A DNA stretch of 43,774 bases from a bacterium (GTDB taxonomy: Bacteria; UBA10199; DSSB01), in NCBI GenBank assembly GCA_035281585.1, contig DATEDP010000155.1, positions 1-43,774 of the forward strand, given 5' to 3'. Shown piece after piece: positions 16,449-24,197 of the stretch. The notes under the pieces are model-generated. The model ran no database searches. It saw only the letters and a list, made by a program, of their open reading frames with translations, and was not told the DNA's origin. Every line of letters begins with the position of its first letter. The first letter of the stretch is position 1. The translations under genes and the position numbers were made by a program.

Positions 16449-17645
16449 ATGGCAAACGACAACGACGACTCCTCGAAAACAATGAGCCGGCGCCGGGCGC
16501 TGGAGGTGCTCGGCATCGGCGGCATGAGCTTGGCAACCAGCGCCATCCTTCCCTCGTCCGTCAAGGCCGGCTATGACACCGACCTTTCCCTCCATACCCG
16601 CCTGACCCGGGAATTCGGGATACGCTGGCCCTTCGTGGGCGCGGGCATGGGCTTTGTCGCCATGCCCGAGCTCGTCGCCGCCGTGTCCAACGCCGGCGGC
16701 ATGGGCGTGCTGGGCAACGCGATAGAACCCCCGCCCGGAACCCAGATCCTCATCCAGCAAATTCGCCAGCTCACCGATCGGCCCTTCGGCGTGGACTTCA
16801 GCGTGGTCGATACCCCTGCTGGCCCCGGCACCTTGGATGCTCACATCGAGGTGGCCGCGGCGGAACGCGTCTCCCTGGTCGTGTTCCACTTCGACTTGCC
16901 CAAGCGCGACTGGGTCCTGCAGTTGCAGGCGGTGGGCACCCGCGTGTGGGCGCAGGTGCCGTCCTTCCAACAGGCCATGGATGCCTTGGACCTTGGGGTG
17001 GACGGGATCGTGGCGCAGGGATCGGAAGCCGGCGGGCACAACCGCAACACCACCACTCCGTTGCGGGAGCTGTTGCGCGAGATTTTGCGGAATACGCGCA
17101 AACCGGTGCTGGCCTCGGGAGGCATCGTCACGGGCCGGGACGCCGCGCGCGCTTTGCACGCCGGCGCGGAGGGCGTGTGGGTGGGAAGCCGCTTGATCGC
17201 GTCGGTGGAAGCCCACGCCCACCCCGAATACAAGCGCCGCGTCGCGAACGCCGGCCGGGGCGAGACCGTGAGCACCACGATGTTCGGCCCCGAGCTCCCG
17301 GACGAGCCTTACCGGGTGCTGCGAAACCGGGTGGTGAACGAATGGGCGGGACGGGAAGATGAAATCCCCAGTCCTCCGCCGCCGCCCGCGACGATCGGCA
17401 CGACGGTGCTTTTCCCGCTGACCTTGCGGGTTCCTTACACGATGCCGAAGTTCAGCGCCGTGGTCCCCGATCCGGAAACCGAGGGCGATTTCGAAGAGAT
17501 GGGGCTACCCGCCGGCGCCGGATCGCACAGGATCCGTTCGGTTCTGCCGGCCGGAAGGATCGTGCGGGAAATGATGCACGAGGCGCGCGAGGCGCTCGAC
17601 GACATCGCCTGCGGCCGCGACGACGCGGATTGGGGCCGTGACTAA
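16449..17645 (+). CDS. Nitronate monooxygenase homologue with Tat signal
   Basis: The product has 398 residues with GGAGG seven bases before the ATG. The N-terminus carries a twin-arginine signal (SRRRALE at 13-19) followed by a hydrophobic stretch, so it should be exported folded with its flavin. The body has the FMN-binding TIM barrel of the nitronate monooxygenase/2-nitropropane dioxygenase family: PFVGAGMG, AVSNAGGMGVLG, GIVAQGSEAGGHN (His197, the catalytic His position) and VLASGGIVTGRD. Known members oxidise nitronates in the cytoplasm, so Tat export is unusual. The next gene starts 20 bases downstream and is probably co-transcribed. Confidence 0.88.
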   Translation: MANDNDDSSKTMSRRRALEVLGIGGMSLATSAILPSSVKAGYDTDLSLHTRLTREFGIRWPFVGAGMGFVAMPELVAAVSNAGGMGVLGNAIEPPPGTQILIQQIRQLTDRPFGVDFSVVDTPAGPGTLDAHIEVAAAERVSLVVFHFDLPKRDWVLQLQAVGTRVWAQVPSFQQAMDALDLGVDGIVAQGSEAGGHNRNTTTPLRELLREILRNTRKPVLASGGIVTGRDAARALHAGAEGVWVGSRLIASVEAHAHPEYKRRVANAGRGETVSTTMFGPELPDEPYRVLRNRVVNEWAGREDEIPSPPPPPATIGTTVLFPLTLRVPYTMPKFSAVVPDPETEGDFEEMGLPAGAGSHRIRSVLPAGRIVREMMHEAREALDDIACGRDDADWGRD

Positions 17646-17665
17646 AAATTGAAAGGGAGGATCTC

Positions 17666-19129
17666 ATGAGTTATCGATTATTCCAGATAGCGTTTGTCGC
17701 AGCCATTGCTGTGGCGACAACGACATTCACTTCGGCGTTCGGAACGACGCTCACCGACGCTTGGAGCGTAGCGGAGCTGCCGGGCTTCGGCGTCGAGGGC
17801 TCGCCGACCTACTGCGATCTCGACGGCGACGGTCAAGACGAAGCCATCGTGCCCGCCGCATGGCCACTCCCCGGCTTCGGGGATCTCAGCTACATGAACG
17901 TCATTGATCCGGCGACGGGAACTCCCGTCTTTACCACCCCACCGGGGACCGCGGGCTTTTCCCATCCAATCTGCCGTGACGTCAATGACGACGGCACGCT
18001 GGACATCATCACCGCCGGGCGCTTTGAAGACGTTTACGCTTTGTCGGGCGTTGACGGCTCGCGCTTGTGGGCCTTGACCGATCAACATCCCGACGCGCCC
18101 ATGGGAAATATCTATGCTCCGGTAGGCGTGCCGCAGCACCCCGATCTGCTTTTCGTGACGACGGGCGGCGGCGGCGAACAGGACGTGGGCGGCCCCCGCA
18201 ATCCCGGCGGCATTTTGGCCATCAACACCGACGGTGAGCTGCTGGCCCGTTGGGCGGAACCCAACCAAGCGGAAGTCTACTCCTCCGCGGCGGTCGTTGC
18301 CGCGGGGCAGGACCCGCGCAATATCCTTGTGGTCTTTGGCTCCGGCGGCGAAACCCTGCCCGGCAGCTTGCACTTCCTGATCTATAACCGGACGTTTAAG
18401 AAGTTCGTTCCCATCGCCGAGATTCCGACGGCTTGTGACAGCGGCGGCTACATTCCTTCCCCGGTCATCGGCGACATCACGGGCGGGATACTCCATCTGC
18501 CTGAAGTCGTCGCCGCCGACATGTGCGGCAACGTCGCCGCCTTCACCTTCTGGGGCCACGAGCTGTGGCGCCGAACAATTACACCGCGATACATCGTTTC
18601 CAATCCGGTTCTCGTCAATCTGGACGGCAAGAAAGGCTACGACGTGGTCGTTGCGGGGAGCGCATTCAATTTCAGCCTTCCGGAGACTTATTTCGAACGC
18701 GAGTCGGTGGTCGCGGCTTTCCGCGGAAAGGACGGCGCGCCCCTTTGGTCGGCGACTTTGGACCTGCCCGTGACCTCATCCCCGGTGACGGCGGACGCCG
18801 ACGGCGATGGGACGGAAGACATCTGGGTGGCGCATCTCTTGCCGGGGTTTACCGGCCCGCCGGATCCGTCGTACCTGCAAGTCCTATCGGGGAAGAGCGG
18901 ATCCCCTCTTCTCAGCTACGGTAACGTGAATTGGGCGGGGACACCCGTGATCGGAGACGCCGACGGCGACGGCTCATTGGACGTCCTGATTCAAGACGCG
19001 CCGGCTGATTTTGGCGGCACCATTCTCGAAAGCGAAACGAGATTAATCTCTCTCGACGGAGTGCCATTCGATCCCGACGCTTCTTACAGCGGCTTTCGTG
19101 GGATCAACCATGACGGGTATCGTCGATAA
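17666..19129 (+). CDS. Secreted FG-GAP/VCBS beta-propeller protein
   Basis: The product has 487 residues with a GGGAGG site and a signal peptide to about residue 26. It carries repeated Asp-rich calcium-type loops: DLDGDGQDEAIV, DVNDDGTLDIITAG, DADGDGTEDIWVA and DADGDGSLDVLIQD, each followed by a hydrophobic strand, as in FG-GAP/VCBS integrin-like propellers. PQQ-like quinoprotein fold is an alternative because of the phrase SGVDGSRLWAL. The protein is exported and probably binds calcium. It sits right behind the Tat-exported monooxygenase, so the two may act together outside the cytoplasm. Confidence 0.8.
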   Translation: MSYRLFQIAFVAAIAVATTTFTSAFGTTLTDAWSVAELPGFGVEGSPTYCDLDGDGQDEAIVPAAWPLPGFGDLSYMNVIDPATGTPVFTTPPGTAGFSHPICRDVNDDGTLDIITAGRFEDVYALSGVDGSRLWALTDQHPDAPMGNIYAPVGVPQHPDLLFVTTGGGGEQDVGGPRNPGGILAINTDGELLARWAEPNQAEVYSSAAVVAAGQDPRNILVVFGSGGETLPGSLHFLIYNRTFKKFVPIAEIPTACDSGGYIPSPVIGDITGGILHLPEVVAADMCGNVAAFTFWGHELWRRTITPRYIVSNPVLVNLDGKKGYDVVVAGSAFNFSLPETYFERESVVAAFRGKDGAPLWSATLDLPVTSSPVTADADGDGTEDIWVAHLLPGFTGPPDPSYLQVLSGKSGSPLLSYGNVNWAGTPVIGDADGDGSLDVLIQDAPADFGGTILESETRLISLDGVPFDPDASYSGFRGINHDGYRR

Positions 19130-19142
19130 AGCGGTTGGCGGC

Positions 19143-19174
19143 AGGTTCAGGGAGCCGCCGAGCTCCCTGAACCT
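19143..19174. terminator. Bidirectional terminator between convergent genes
   Basis: A 12-base perfect inverted repeat (AGGTTCAGGGAG and its complement) surrounds an 8-base loop, followed by TTCATTT on the plus strand. It lies between the ends of the FG-GAP gene and the minus-strand lipoprotein gene and could stop transcription from both sides, although the T-run is short. Confidence 0.6.
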
Positions 19175-19197
19175 TCATTTCCACCGGCTCATTATGG

Positions 19198-19851
19198 CTA
19201 CAGGCAATACCGTTGCAACCCTTGGGGGGGCGGAACGATCTTGGCGGGCAAGCAGCCGCCGTGGTCGGGGCAGCATTGTGGATTTGCCTCGGCGCAAAGT
19301 TGAATGTCGGCCGAGCAATCGCAAGGGTCGCAGGATAGGGAGAGCCATTGCCAGCAAGTTCCAACCGGTCCGATCGAGCTATCGCAGACCGTGATGTCGC
19401 TCCAAGCGCAGACGTAATTTTGATCGGGGCAAGACTCGAGGCGGAGCTCGACGGTGTCGATGCTGGGCGGCAGACCCTGAGGATCGACCCCCGAGACGTC
19501 GAATTGCAAATTGGCGTTTGCCGAGTCGTAAATCGGGTTCGCGAGCATGAGGTCGATCCGCTGACGATTGGATCCGAAGACGAGGCCCGCCGGGCTGGGA
19601 GAGTCGGCGCTGAAAGGATAGGCATTGAGAAACTCGGCGGTGCCGACGCTTTGGCTGCCGTCGGCGGACACCGCCTTGCCTTGAATGCCCGCCAAAGACA
19701 GGCGAACCATTCCTTGGCCATCGACGGCAAAGGAGCCGGTCGACGCTTTTAGCACCGGCGTTTCGTCCGTGGGAGCGGGCGAATCGTTCCCGCAACCGGC
19801 GAAAAGAGCGAAACACAAGAAAAGTAGACAGCCCTTGGCATATGCTCCCAT
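19198..19851 (-). CDS. Lipoprotein with Cys-rich C-terminus
   Basis: The product has 217 residues starting at MGAYAKGCLLFL, with GAAGGAGAAGAG ahead; the longer frame from 19923 puts 24 polar residues before the signal peptide. The lipobox FAGC predicts lipidation. A central beta-rich segment (PVLKASTGSFAVDGQGMVRL, LMLANPIYD) suggests an adhesin-like or cohesin-like sandwich. The last 60 residues have eleven or more cysteines in CPDQNYVCAW, CDPCDCSADIQLC and CCPDHGGC blocks. I recognise no named family. It lies next to other secreted proteins and faces the FG-GAP gene. Confidence 0.65.
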   Translation of the reverse strand: MGAYAKGCLLFLCFALFAGCGNDSPAPTDETPVLKASTGSFAVDGQGMVRLSLAGIQGKAVSADGSQSVGTAEFLNAYPFSADSPSPAGLVFGSNRQRIDLMLANPIYDSANANLQFDVSGVDPQGLPPSIDTVELRLESCPDQNYVCAWSDITVCDSSIGPVGTCWQWLSLSCDPCDCSADIQLCAEANPQCCPDHGGCLPAKIVPPPQGLQRYCL

Positions 19852-20051
19852 GTTCTCTTCTCCTTCGGGATCGGAAGATACATTCTTTGGCGGCGGGGTG
19901 CCAACAAATCTCGGCGTTTGCAAGATCTCCCGATCCTCCGGCCTAAGGGTCCCGATAAGGGCGACGGCATTTTCTTCGACCTCCGCATTTTCTTAACCTT
20001 TTGGGCCGCCCCTCCATGTCCGGCCAAAAGCCGTAGCCTTTGGCGGCCTCG

Positions 20052-21647
20052 TCAAATCCCCGGCGGACGATTTTTTGGAATTCCTCGGTTTGCATCGCTA
20101 CCCCTCACCCGAAACATCAGAACCGCCGCGAAGGCAAGCATCCAGCAGACTCCTTCCGCCGCGCCGCTCCCAGCAAGGGAGCAACCGCCCCCTTCGGCGT
20201 CCTCTTGGCCTCCAGAGTCGCCATCATCGTCCCCGCCGCCTGCCTCGCCTTCGTCACCGCCCCCGTTTCCGGGCGCTTGCTCCTGCAGCTCAAAGGCGCC
20301 GACGTCGCAGCGTGACCCACCCGGGCGAGTCTCCCCTCGCTGGTCGGCGCTCAGCTCCATCCCCTCCGCATCCAAGCAGCCGCTCGGATCGCCGGCGTCC
20401 TGGGCCGGCGATCCCTCCATCAGGGCATGCGTCAAGGTGGGGCCTCCGTTGTCCGCCAGGACGCCCAACCCGAGAGCCGAAAACCCGAGTCCCGCTTGAT
20501 CCTCGGGCCCCAAGAAAAGACTACAAGCCGAGACGTCCCCGAACAAGTTGTATCCCAAAGAGCTCACGTTGGGGGGAGTCTGTGACGCCTCTTCCTCCTC
20601 GAAGCAATCGGCGCCGAGAAAATTGCTGTCGTTTCCCGCAATGATGGAGTTGGCGACCTCCACGGAGCCGACTTCGAACTCGACATAGACGCCGGCGCCT
20701 TGCGCAGTGGAGCCGTTCCGCGTGAGCGTCACATTGTGGACATTCAAGGATAAGGCGCCGAGCCGCAGGCCTCCCCCCTTGTTTCCCGCGTGGTTTTCCG
20801 AAAGGGTGCTGTTGACCAAGAAAGGGAGGAAGCCCTGGTCCGCGGTCATGCTGTCCAACCACAGACCGCCGCCGTTTCCGGCCGCCGTGTTGTTGGAAAC
20901 CGTGCTGTTTCGGATTTCCATCGAGTTGTTTTCCCGAATGTAGCCCCCTCCTCCGTCCCCGCCGGCTTCGTTGTCGTCCAGGGCGCTGTCGACGAGGCTG
21001 GGCGAAAAACCGCTTCGAGTCCATAGTCCGCCGCCATCCCGCGAAGCGATGTTTCCTTGGACTAAGGACCGCAAGAGGACCAATCCTTGATTGCCGTGGT
21101 TTTGTCCCCAGATGGCTCCCCCGTCCCGGGCTTGGTTATCGAGTATTTTACAATCGCTGATGTTCAAAAGGTTGCCGCCGGAGCTCCTGGAAACCGCGAT
21201 GGCGCCTCCGTCGGCCCCCCCGGCGTCGCCGTTTTGCAAGGTGAGGTCGGTGAGATTGACCGTCTGGCCGGCGCTGTTCGGAACGTCGAGGATGCGGTCC
21301 CCGAGCCCCGAGGCATCGATGATGGTGGAATCAGCGCCGACGCCGGAAATCGTCGTGGCGTTCCCCCCGTCGTCGATATCCAGATCCCCGGTATCCGCGG
21401 CGTCCTCATCGGCGCCCGAGCGGGTCAATCGGTAGATTGCCCCCTGAAGCGAGATGGCGTCGTCGCCGTCGTTGGCATTGGCGGCGAGGATCGCCTCCCG
21501 AAGCGAGCAATCGTTACCGGAATCGCAGCCGTCCGGCGGAGGATCGTCGGTCCGGGTCACTTCAAAGACCAGCGCGTGGGCTGAAGGAACGAAACTCCAG
21601 ACGGCCAAAAAAAAACCAAGAAGCGCCGACTTCCAAAAACCTTTCAT
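20052..21647 (-). CDS. Secreted parallel beta-helix protein with CSLREA motif and GCSL/TM tag
   Basis: The product has 531 residues. A signal peptide ends near AHA-L. Residues 47-52 read CSLREA, the motif of CSLREA-domain proteins, followed by a long right-handed beta-helix with repeating N-N-x-A-x-x-x-G-G-G coils (SNNTAAGNGGGL, DNEAGGDGGGG). After a Gly/Asp-rich linker, the C-terminus reads GGGCSLAGSG (Cys489), then a hydrophobic segment (WMLAFAAVLMF) and a basic tail. That tripartite end resembles the sorting tags of MYXO-CTERM and related systems. The protein is probably anchored at the cell surface; ligand or enzymatic activity is not evident. Confidence 0.8.
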   Translation of the reverse strand: MKGFWKSALLGFFLAVWSFVPSAHALVFEVTRTDDPPPDGCDSGNDCSLREAILAANANDGDDAISLQGAIYRLTRSGADEDAADTGDLDIDDGGNATTISGVGADSTIIDASGLGDRILDVPNSAGQTVNLTDLTLQNGDAGGADGGAIAVSRSSGGNLLNISDCKILDNQARDGGAIWGQNHGNQGLVLLRSLVQGNIASRDGGGLWTRSGFSPSLVDSALDDNEAGGDGGGGYIRENNSMEIRNSTVSNNTAAGNGGGLWLDSMTADQGFLPFLVNSTLSENHAGNKGGGLRLGALSLNVHNVTLTRNGSTAQGAGVYVEFEVGSVEVANSIIAGNDSNFLGADCFEEEEASQTPPNVSSLGYNLFGDVSACSLFLGPEDQAGLGFSALGLGVLADNGGPTLTHALMEGSPAQDAGDPSGCLDAEGMELSADQRGETRPGGSRCDVGAFELQEQAPGNGGGDEGEAGGGDDDGDSGGQEDAEGGGCSLAGSGAAEGVCWMLAFAAVLMFRVRGSDANRGIPKNRPPGI

Positions 21648-21829
21648 AAAACCTCACTATGGCTGGAAAAAACTATGACGGAGGTTTGTGGGGAAGAAAA
21701 CGTGTTTAAATTGTTTAAAATCGAGGACCCATCCTTCGAAGCGGGTTCTTCCGCACCACCAAGCTAACTCCACCCAACATTCTCCGCGTGCGGCTTACTC
21801 AAGGTTGCGGCGTTTATTTGGACCAATGG

Positions 21830-21858
21830 TTGACAAGCCTAAGGGCCGGTAACAAAAT
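21830..21858 (+). promoter_or_regulatory. Candidate sigma-70 promoter of the RTX-like gene
   Basis: A perfect TTGACA at 21830-21835 is followed after 17 bases by CAAAAT (4 of 6 matches to TATAAT). The start would lie near 21865, about 20 bases before the ATG, with room for the GGAGGG ribosome site. Confidence 0.45.
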
Positions 21859-21886
21859 TACGCACGGTGCGTACAAGGAGGGGGCC

Positions 21887-22615
21887 ATGAAATGGATCGT
21901 CACCCTGCTGCTCGGGCAGCTATTTCTTTTTCTTTTCCCGACCTTTGGAAGAGCGACTACTTATGAGGTCTACGGAACTTCCGGAAGTGACACGTTTACC
22001 CTTGCCCTTTTCGGAACGATTTTCGTCACCCGAAACGGCGTCCTAGAGCTGAATCTTGATTCTTCCAAATGCGATTCTTCAGCGAACACCGTTATCAAGC
22101 TCTACGGCTTTGACGGAGCTGACGATTTCACCGTCTCGATTCCCGATAGCTGCGATATCTCGTGCAAAGTTTATGGGGGAAGTGGCGGGGATGTGTTCGA
22201 CGTGGTCGGCTGCGATGGCATCGCTCTCTACGGTGACGATGGGAAAGACAAATTTTACCTTGGGTCCTCATCGAATTATTTCAATGGCGAGGCTTACGGC
22301 GGAAACCAAAACGATGAATTCCACGACTATTTCTTGCAGTATGCCTACTTGAGCGGCGGAAACGGCAATGACGCCTTTTCCGGGAATATTCGGGATTACG
22401 CGCTCATCTATGGAGGCGAAAGCGAAGATTACTTTTTCGGCGGGCCGAGCGAGACGGAAGGCCAAGGGGTCTATGTTACAAATGACGACACCGGGCCCTA
22501 TTCCGGCGATGAATTCTATTATGGCCATTTCGACACTATTTATTGCGACAGCACCGACCAAGTTTTCGGCCTTGCGGTCGTCCATGGAAACGTATTTGGG
22601 GATTGCATCAATTAA
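21887..22615 (+). CDS. Secreted protein with degenerate RTX-like repeats
   Basis: The product has 242 residues starting at MKWIVTLLLG, with AAGGAGGGGG before it; an upstream in-frame start at 21788 would run over the promoter. A signal peptide ends near GRA-T. Five or six nine-to-twelve-residue units follow a Y/S-G-G-x-x-x-D-x-F pattern (YGGSGGDVFDV, YGDDGKDKFYL, YGGNQNDEFHD, SGGNGNDAFSG, YGGESEDYFFG), close to the GGxGxDxxx calcium repeats of RTX proteins but spaced and less strict. Cysteines in pairs suggest an oxidising location. It uses a Sec signal, not a C-terminal RTX secretion signal. Confidence 0.7.
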   Translation: MKWIVTLLLGQLFLFLFPTFGRATTYEVYGTSGSDTFTLALFGTIFVTRNGVLELNLDSSKCDSSANTVIKLYGFDGADDFTVSIPDSCDISCKVYGGSGGDVFDVVGCDGIALYGDDGKDKFYLGSSSNYFNGEAYGGNQNDEFHDYFLQYAYLSGGNGNDAFSGNIRDYALIYGGESEDYFFGGPSETEGQGVYVTNDDTGPYSGDEFYYGHFDTIYCDSTDQVFGLAVVHGNVFGDCIN

Positions 22616-22665
22616 TGCGCGCTTGGCCTCTTCGACGGGCACCCGGTCTCGACGATCATCACATT

Positions 22666-22682
22666 GTTCTCCTTCGGAGAAC
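22666..22682. terminator. Hairpin after the RTX-like gene
   Basis: GTTCTCC-TTC-GGAGAAC is a perfect seven-base stem with a three-base loop, about 50 bases after the RTX-like stop. There is no good T-run, so termination is uncertain. Confidence 0.35.
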
Positions 22683-22720
22683 TGCTTGTCGAAAATGATC
22701 CAATCACAGATGGAACACCC

Positions 22721-22758
22721 AGAAATTGAAAAAGGCCCGAAGGCCTTTTTCAATTTCT
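22721..22758. terminator. Strong bidirectional terminator beside tRNA-Arg
   Basis: A perfect 17-base inverted repeat with a CGAA tetraloop spans this stretch. Because its stem contains A5 on one side and T5 on the other, it can terminate transcription in both directions. It starts one base after the 3' end of the minus-strand tRNA-Arg and is therefore very likely its terminator, while also stopping the RTX-like gene read-through from the left. Confidence 0.8.
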
Positions 22759-22759
22759 G

Positions 22760-22833
22760 CGCGCCCAGCATGATTCGAACATGCGACCTTTGGTTTCGTA
22801 GACCAACGCTCTATCCAGCTGAGCTATGGGCGC
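22760..22833 (-). tRNA. tRNA-Arg (anticodon ACG)
   Basis: On the minus strand the sequence folds as a full cloverleaf: acceptor GCGCCCA with TGGGCGC, D-stem GCTC/GAGC with loop AGCTGGATA, anticodon stem TTGGT/ACCAA with loop CTACGAA (anticodon ACG), and T-stem GCATG/CATGC with loop TTCGAAT. The discriminator base is G. CCA is not encoded. The ACG anticodon needs A34-to-inosine editing by TadA, as is usual for bacterial tRNA-Arg reading CGU/CGC/CGA. Confidence 0.96.
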
Positions 22834-22845
22834 TTTTTAAAATTT

Positions 22846-22986
22846 ACTGCGGAGAGGGAGGGATTCCGAGACTCACGTCTCGGGATCCTTTGTGAGAGGA
22901 GGTCTCTGCCCAAAGGGCACCCGAGACCTCCTGATTTTCACAATCTCTCCTCGTTCGCTCCGCTCACTGCGGAGAGGGAGGGATTC
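22846..22986. repeat. 21-base direct repeat of tRNA-Ser 3' end enclosing hairpins
   Basis: ACTGCGGAGAGGGAGGGATTC occurs at 22846-22866 and again at 22966-22986. The right copy is the 3' end of tRNA-Ser plus its flank; the left copy is a detached duplicate exactly 120 bases away. Between them lie a 7-base stem hairpin (22866-22883, loop TCAC) and a long nested palindrome (22890-22943) whose outer arms are TTGTGA/TCACAA and whose core stem is TGCCC-AAA-GGGCA. No gene is seen here. Confidence 0.75.
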
Positions 22987-23061
22987 GAACCCTCGATAGA
23001 GCTTTAAAGGCCCTATGACGGTTTAGCAAACCGTTGCCTTCAGCCACTCGGCCACCTCTCC
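22970..23061 (-). tRNA. tRNA-Ser (anticodon GCT)
   Basis: The minus-strand sequence folds as a class II tRNA: acceptor GGAGAGG/CCTCTCC, D-arm GCC-GAGTGGCTGAA-GGC, anticodon stem ACGGT/ACCGT with loop TTGCTAA (anticodon GCT), a long variable arm (CATAGGGCCTTTAAAGCTCT region) and T-stem GAGGG/CCCTC with loop TTCGAAT. Discriminator is G; CCA is not encoded. It reads AGC/AGU serine codons. Confidence 0.96.
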
Positions 23062-23144
23062 CGACGCAAAATGGAGTGGCATCCTTAGCAGATGGACTTT
23101 CGCCGACTCAATACATATTTTTAATGAATTAAATCAATAGGTTA

Positions 23145-24197
23145 TCATTGCGGCGCCGAAGGCACCGATTCAGCCGCGGCCGGCGATGGCGGAGGCGGCG
23201 GAACGCCAGCGTCGCCACCCTCGACCGGAACCGCCGGAGCCAAACCCGCGCCGCTTTGCTTGGCCTTGTTGGCCAATTCCTCGACCGTCGCTTGATCCAG
23301 CTTGAGCGCCAGGACCACTTTGCTCTCCTTAGCATCGATCGAGAGCGAGCTCAAAATCTTGCCCAACTCGGGGCTCTTGCTGGCCAAGGAGGCGCCGAAC
23401 AGCGTCTTGTAGGAATTGGCCATCGTCATCATCTGCTGAGCGTCTTCCTTGCTGGCCGCGAAGATGCCGAGGTCGACCGTCAGCTCCTTGGCGTAATCGA
23501 GGGCCAAATCGACCGCCTTCACCGAGGAGAGCGAGGCCATCGGATTGCCGGCGCCGCCGGCCGGAATCGAACCCTCGGGAATGGCGGCGACCGCCCAAAG
23601 CATCTTGCCCTTGTCGACGCCCTTGACCAAATCCATGATCGCCGCGTTCTTCTCGATCGAATCGCCCTTCTTCTTGGACGGATCGATGGCCTTCTTGAGG
23701 GTCTCGATCTTGCCGAACATCGCGGTGCCTTCCACGAAAGCCGTGCCGAAGTCCGGCTCCTTGGCGGTGCTCTGAATCTTCACTCCCTCGTAGGTTTGCT
23801 CCTGAACGGTGGTCCCGGTCTTCTCGGCGTGCTGGGTCAATTGAGCTTGCAGCGCGGCCGGATCGAGCTTGCCGTTGACGATGCCCAGGAAATCCTTGGC
23901 GTCGCGCTCCATGCCCTGGATCTTCATCGCCAGGACCAGGCCATCGATATCCTTAAGATAGGGTTGGACGTCGGCCGGCACGCCTTCGGTCATCTTGGGT
24001 CCCAGCGGCGAAGCCTGAAGTTTCTTCCAGTCGACTCCGATCAAAACATTGCTGTCGGCGGGGATGAGCGTAAAGGTTTCCTTCTTGGCCGCCTCGCCGG
24101 CTTCCTTGCGGCAACCCTTGCCGCAACCGGCCAGGGCCACGGTCAACATCAAAATCGCCAGGGTGAAACGACTGAAACGCCGAGCAAATAAACTCAT
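23145..24197 (-). CDS. Lipoprotein of unknown function (DUF3352-like pattern)
   Basis: The product has 350 residues with a lipobox (LAGC). The body alternates Lys-rich helices with strands such as LIPADSNVLIGVDWKKL, DGLVLAMKIQG, GIVNGKLDP, KIQSTAKEP and MLWAVAAIPEGS. The phrases for a P-A-D-(S)-N-V-L-x-G-V-D start and a later G-I-V-x-G-x-L-D repeat resemble secreted or lipid-anchored proteins that guard against overuse of an internal quantity (DUF3352-like), but this is only a loose match. The C-terminus is Pro/Ala-rich. Its start overlaps the stop of the nucleosidase-family gene by four bases (ATGA), so the two are probably translated together. Confidence 0.7.
   Translation of the reverse strand: MSLFARRFSRFTLAILMLTVALAGCGKGCRKEAGEAAKKETFTLIPADSNVLIGVDWKKLQASPLGPKMTEGVPADVQPYLKDIDGLVLAMKIQGMERDAKDFLGIVNGKLDPAALQAQLTQHAEKTGTTVQEQTYEGVKIQSTAKEPDFGTAFVEGTAMFGKIETLKKAIDPSKKKGDSIEKNAAIMDLVKGVDKGKMLWAVAAIPEGSIPAGGAGNPMASLSSVKAVDLALDYAKELTVDLGIFAASKEDAQQMMTMANSYKTLFGASLASKSPELGKILSSLSIDAKESKVVLALKLDQATVEELANKAKQSGAGLAPAVPVEGGDAGVPPPPPSPAAAESVPSAPQ

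Noticed and set aside
22723-23061. CRISPR array
   Set aside because: Only two copies of a 21-base repeat, one of which is part of tRNA-Ser; no regular spacers.
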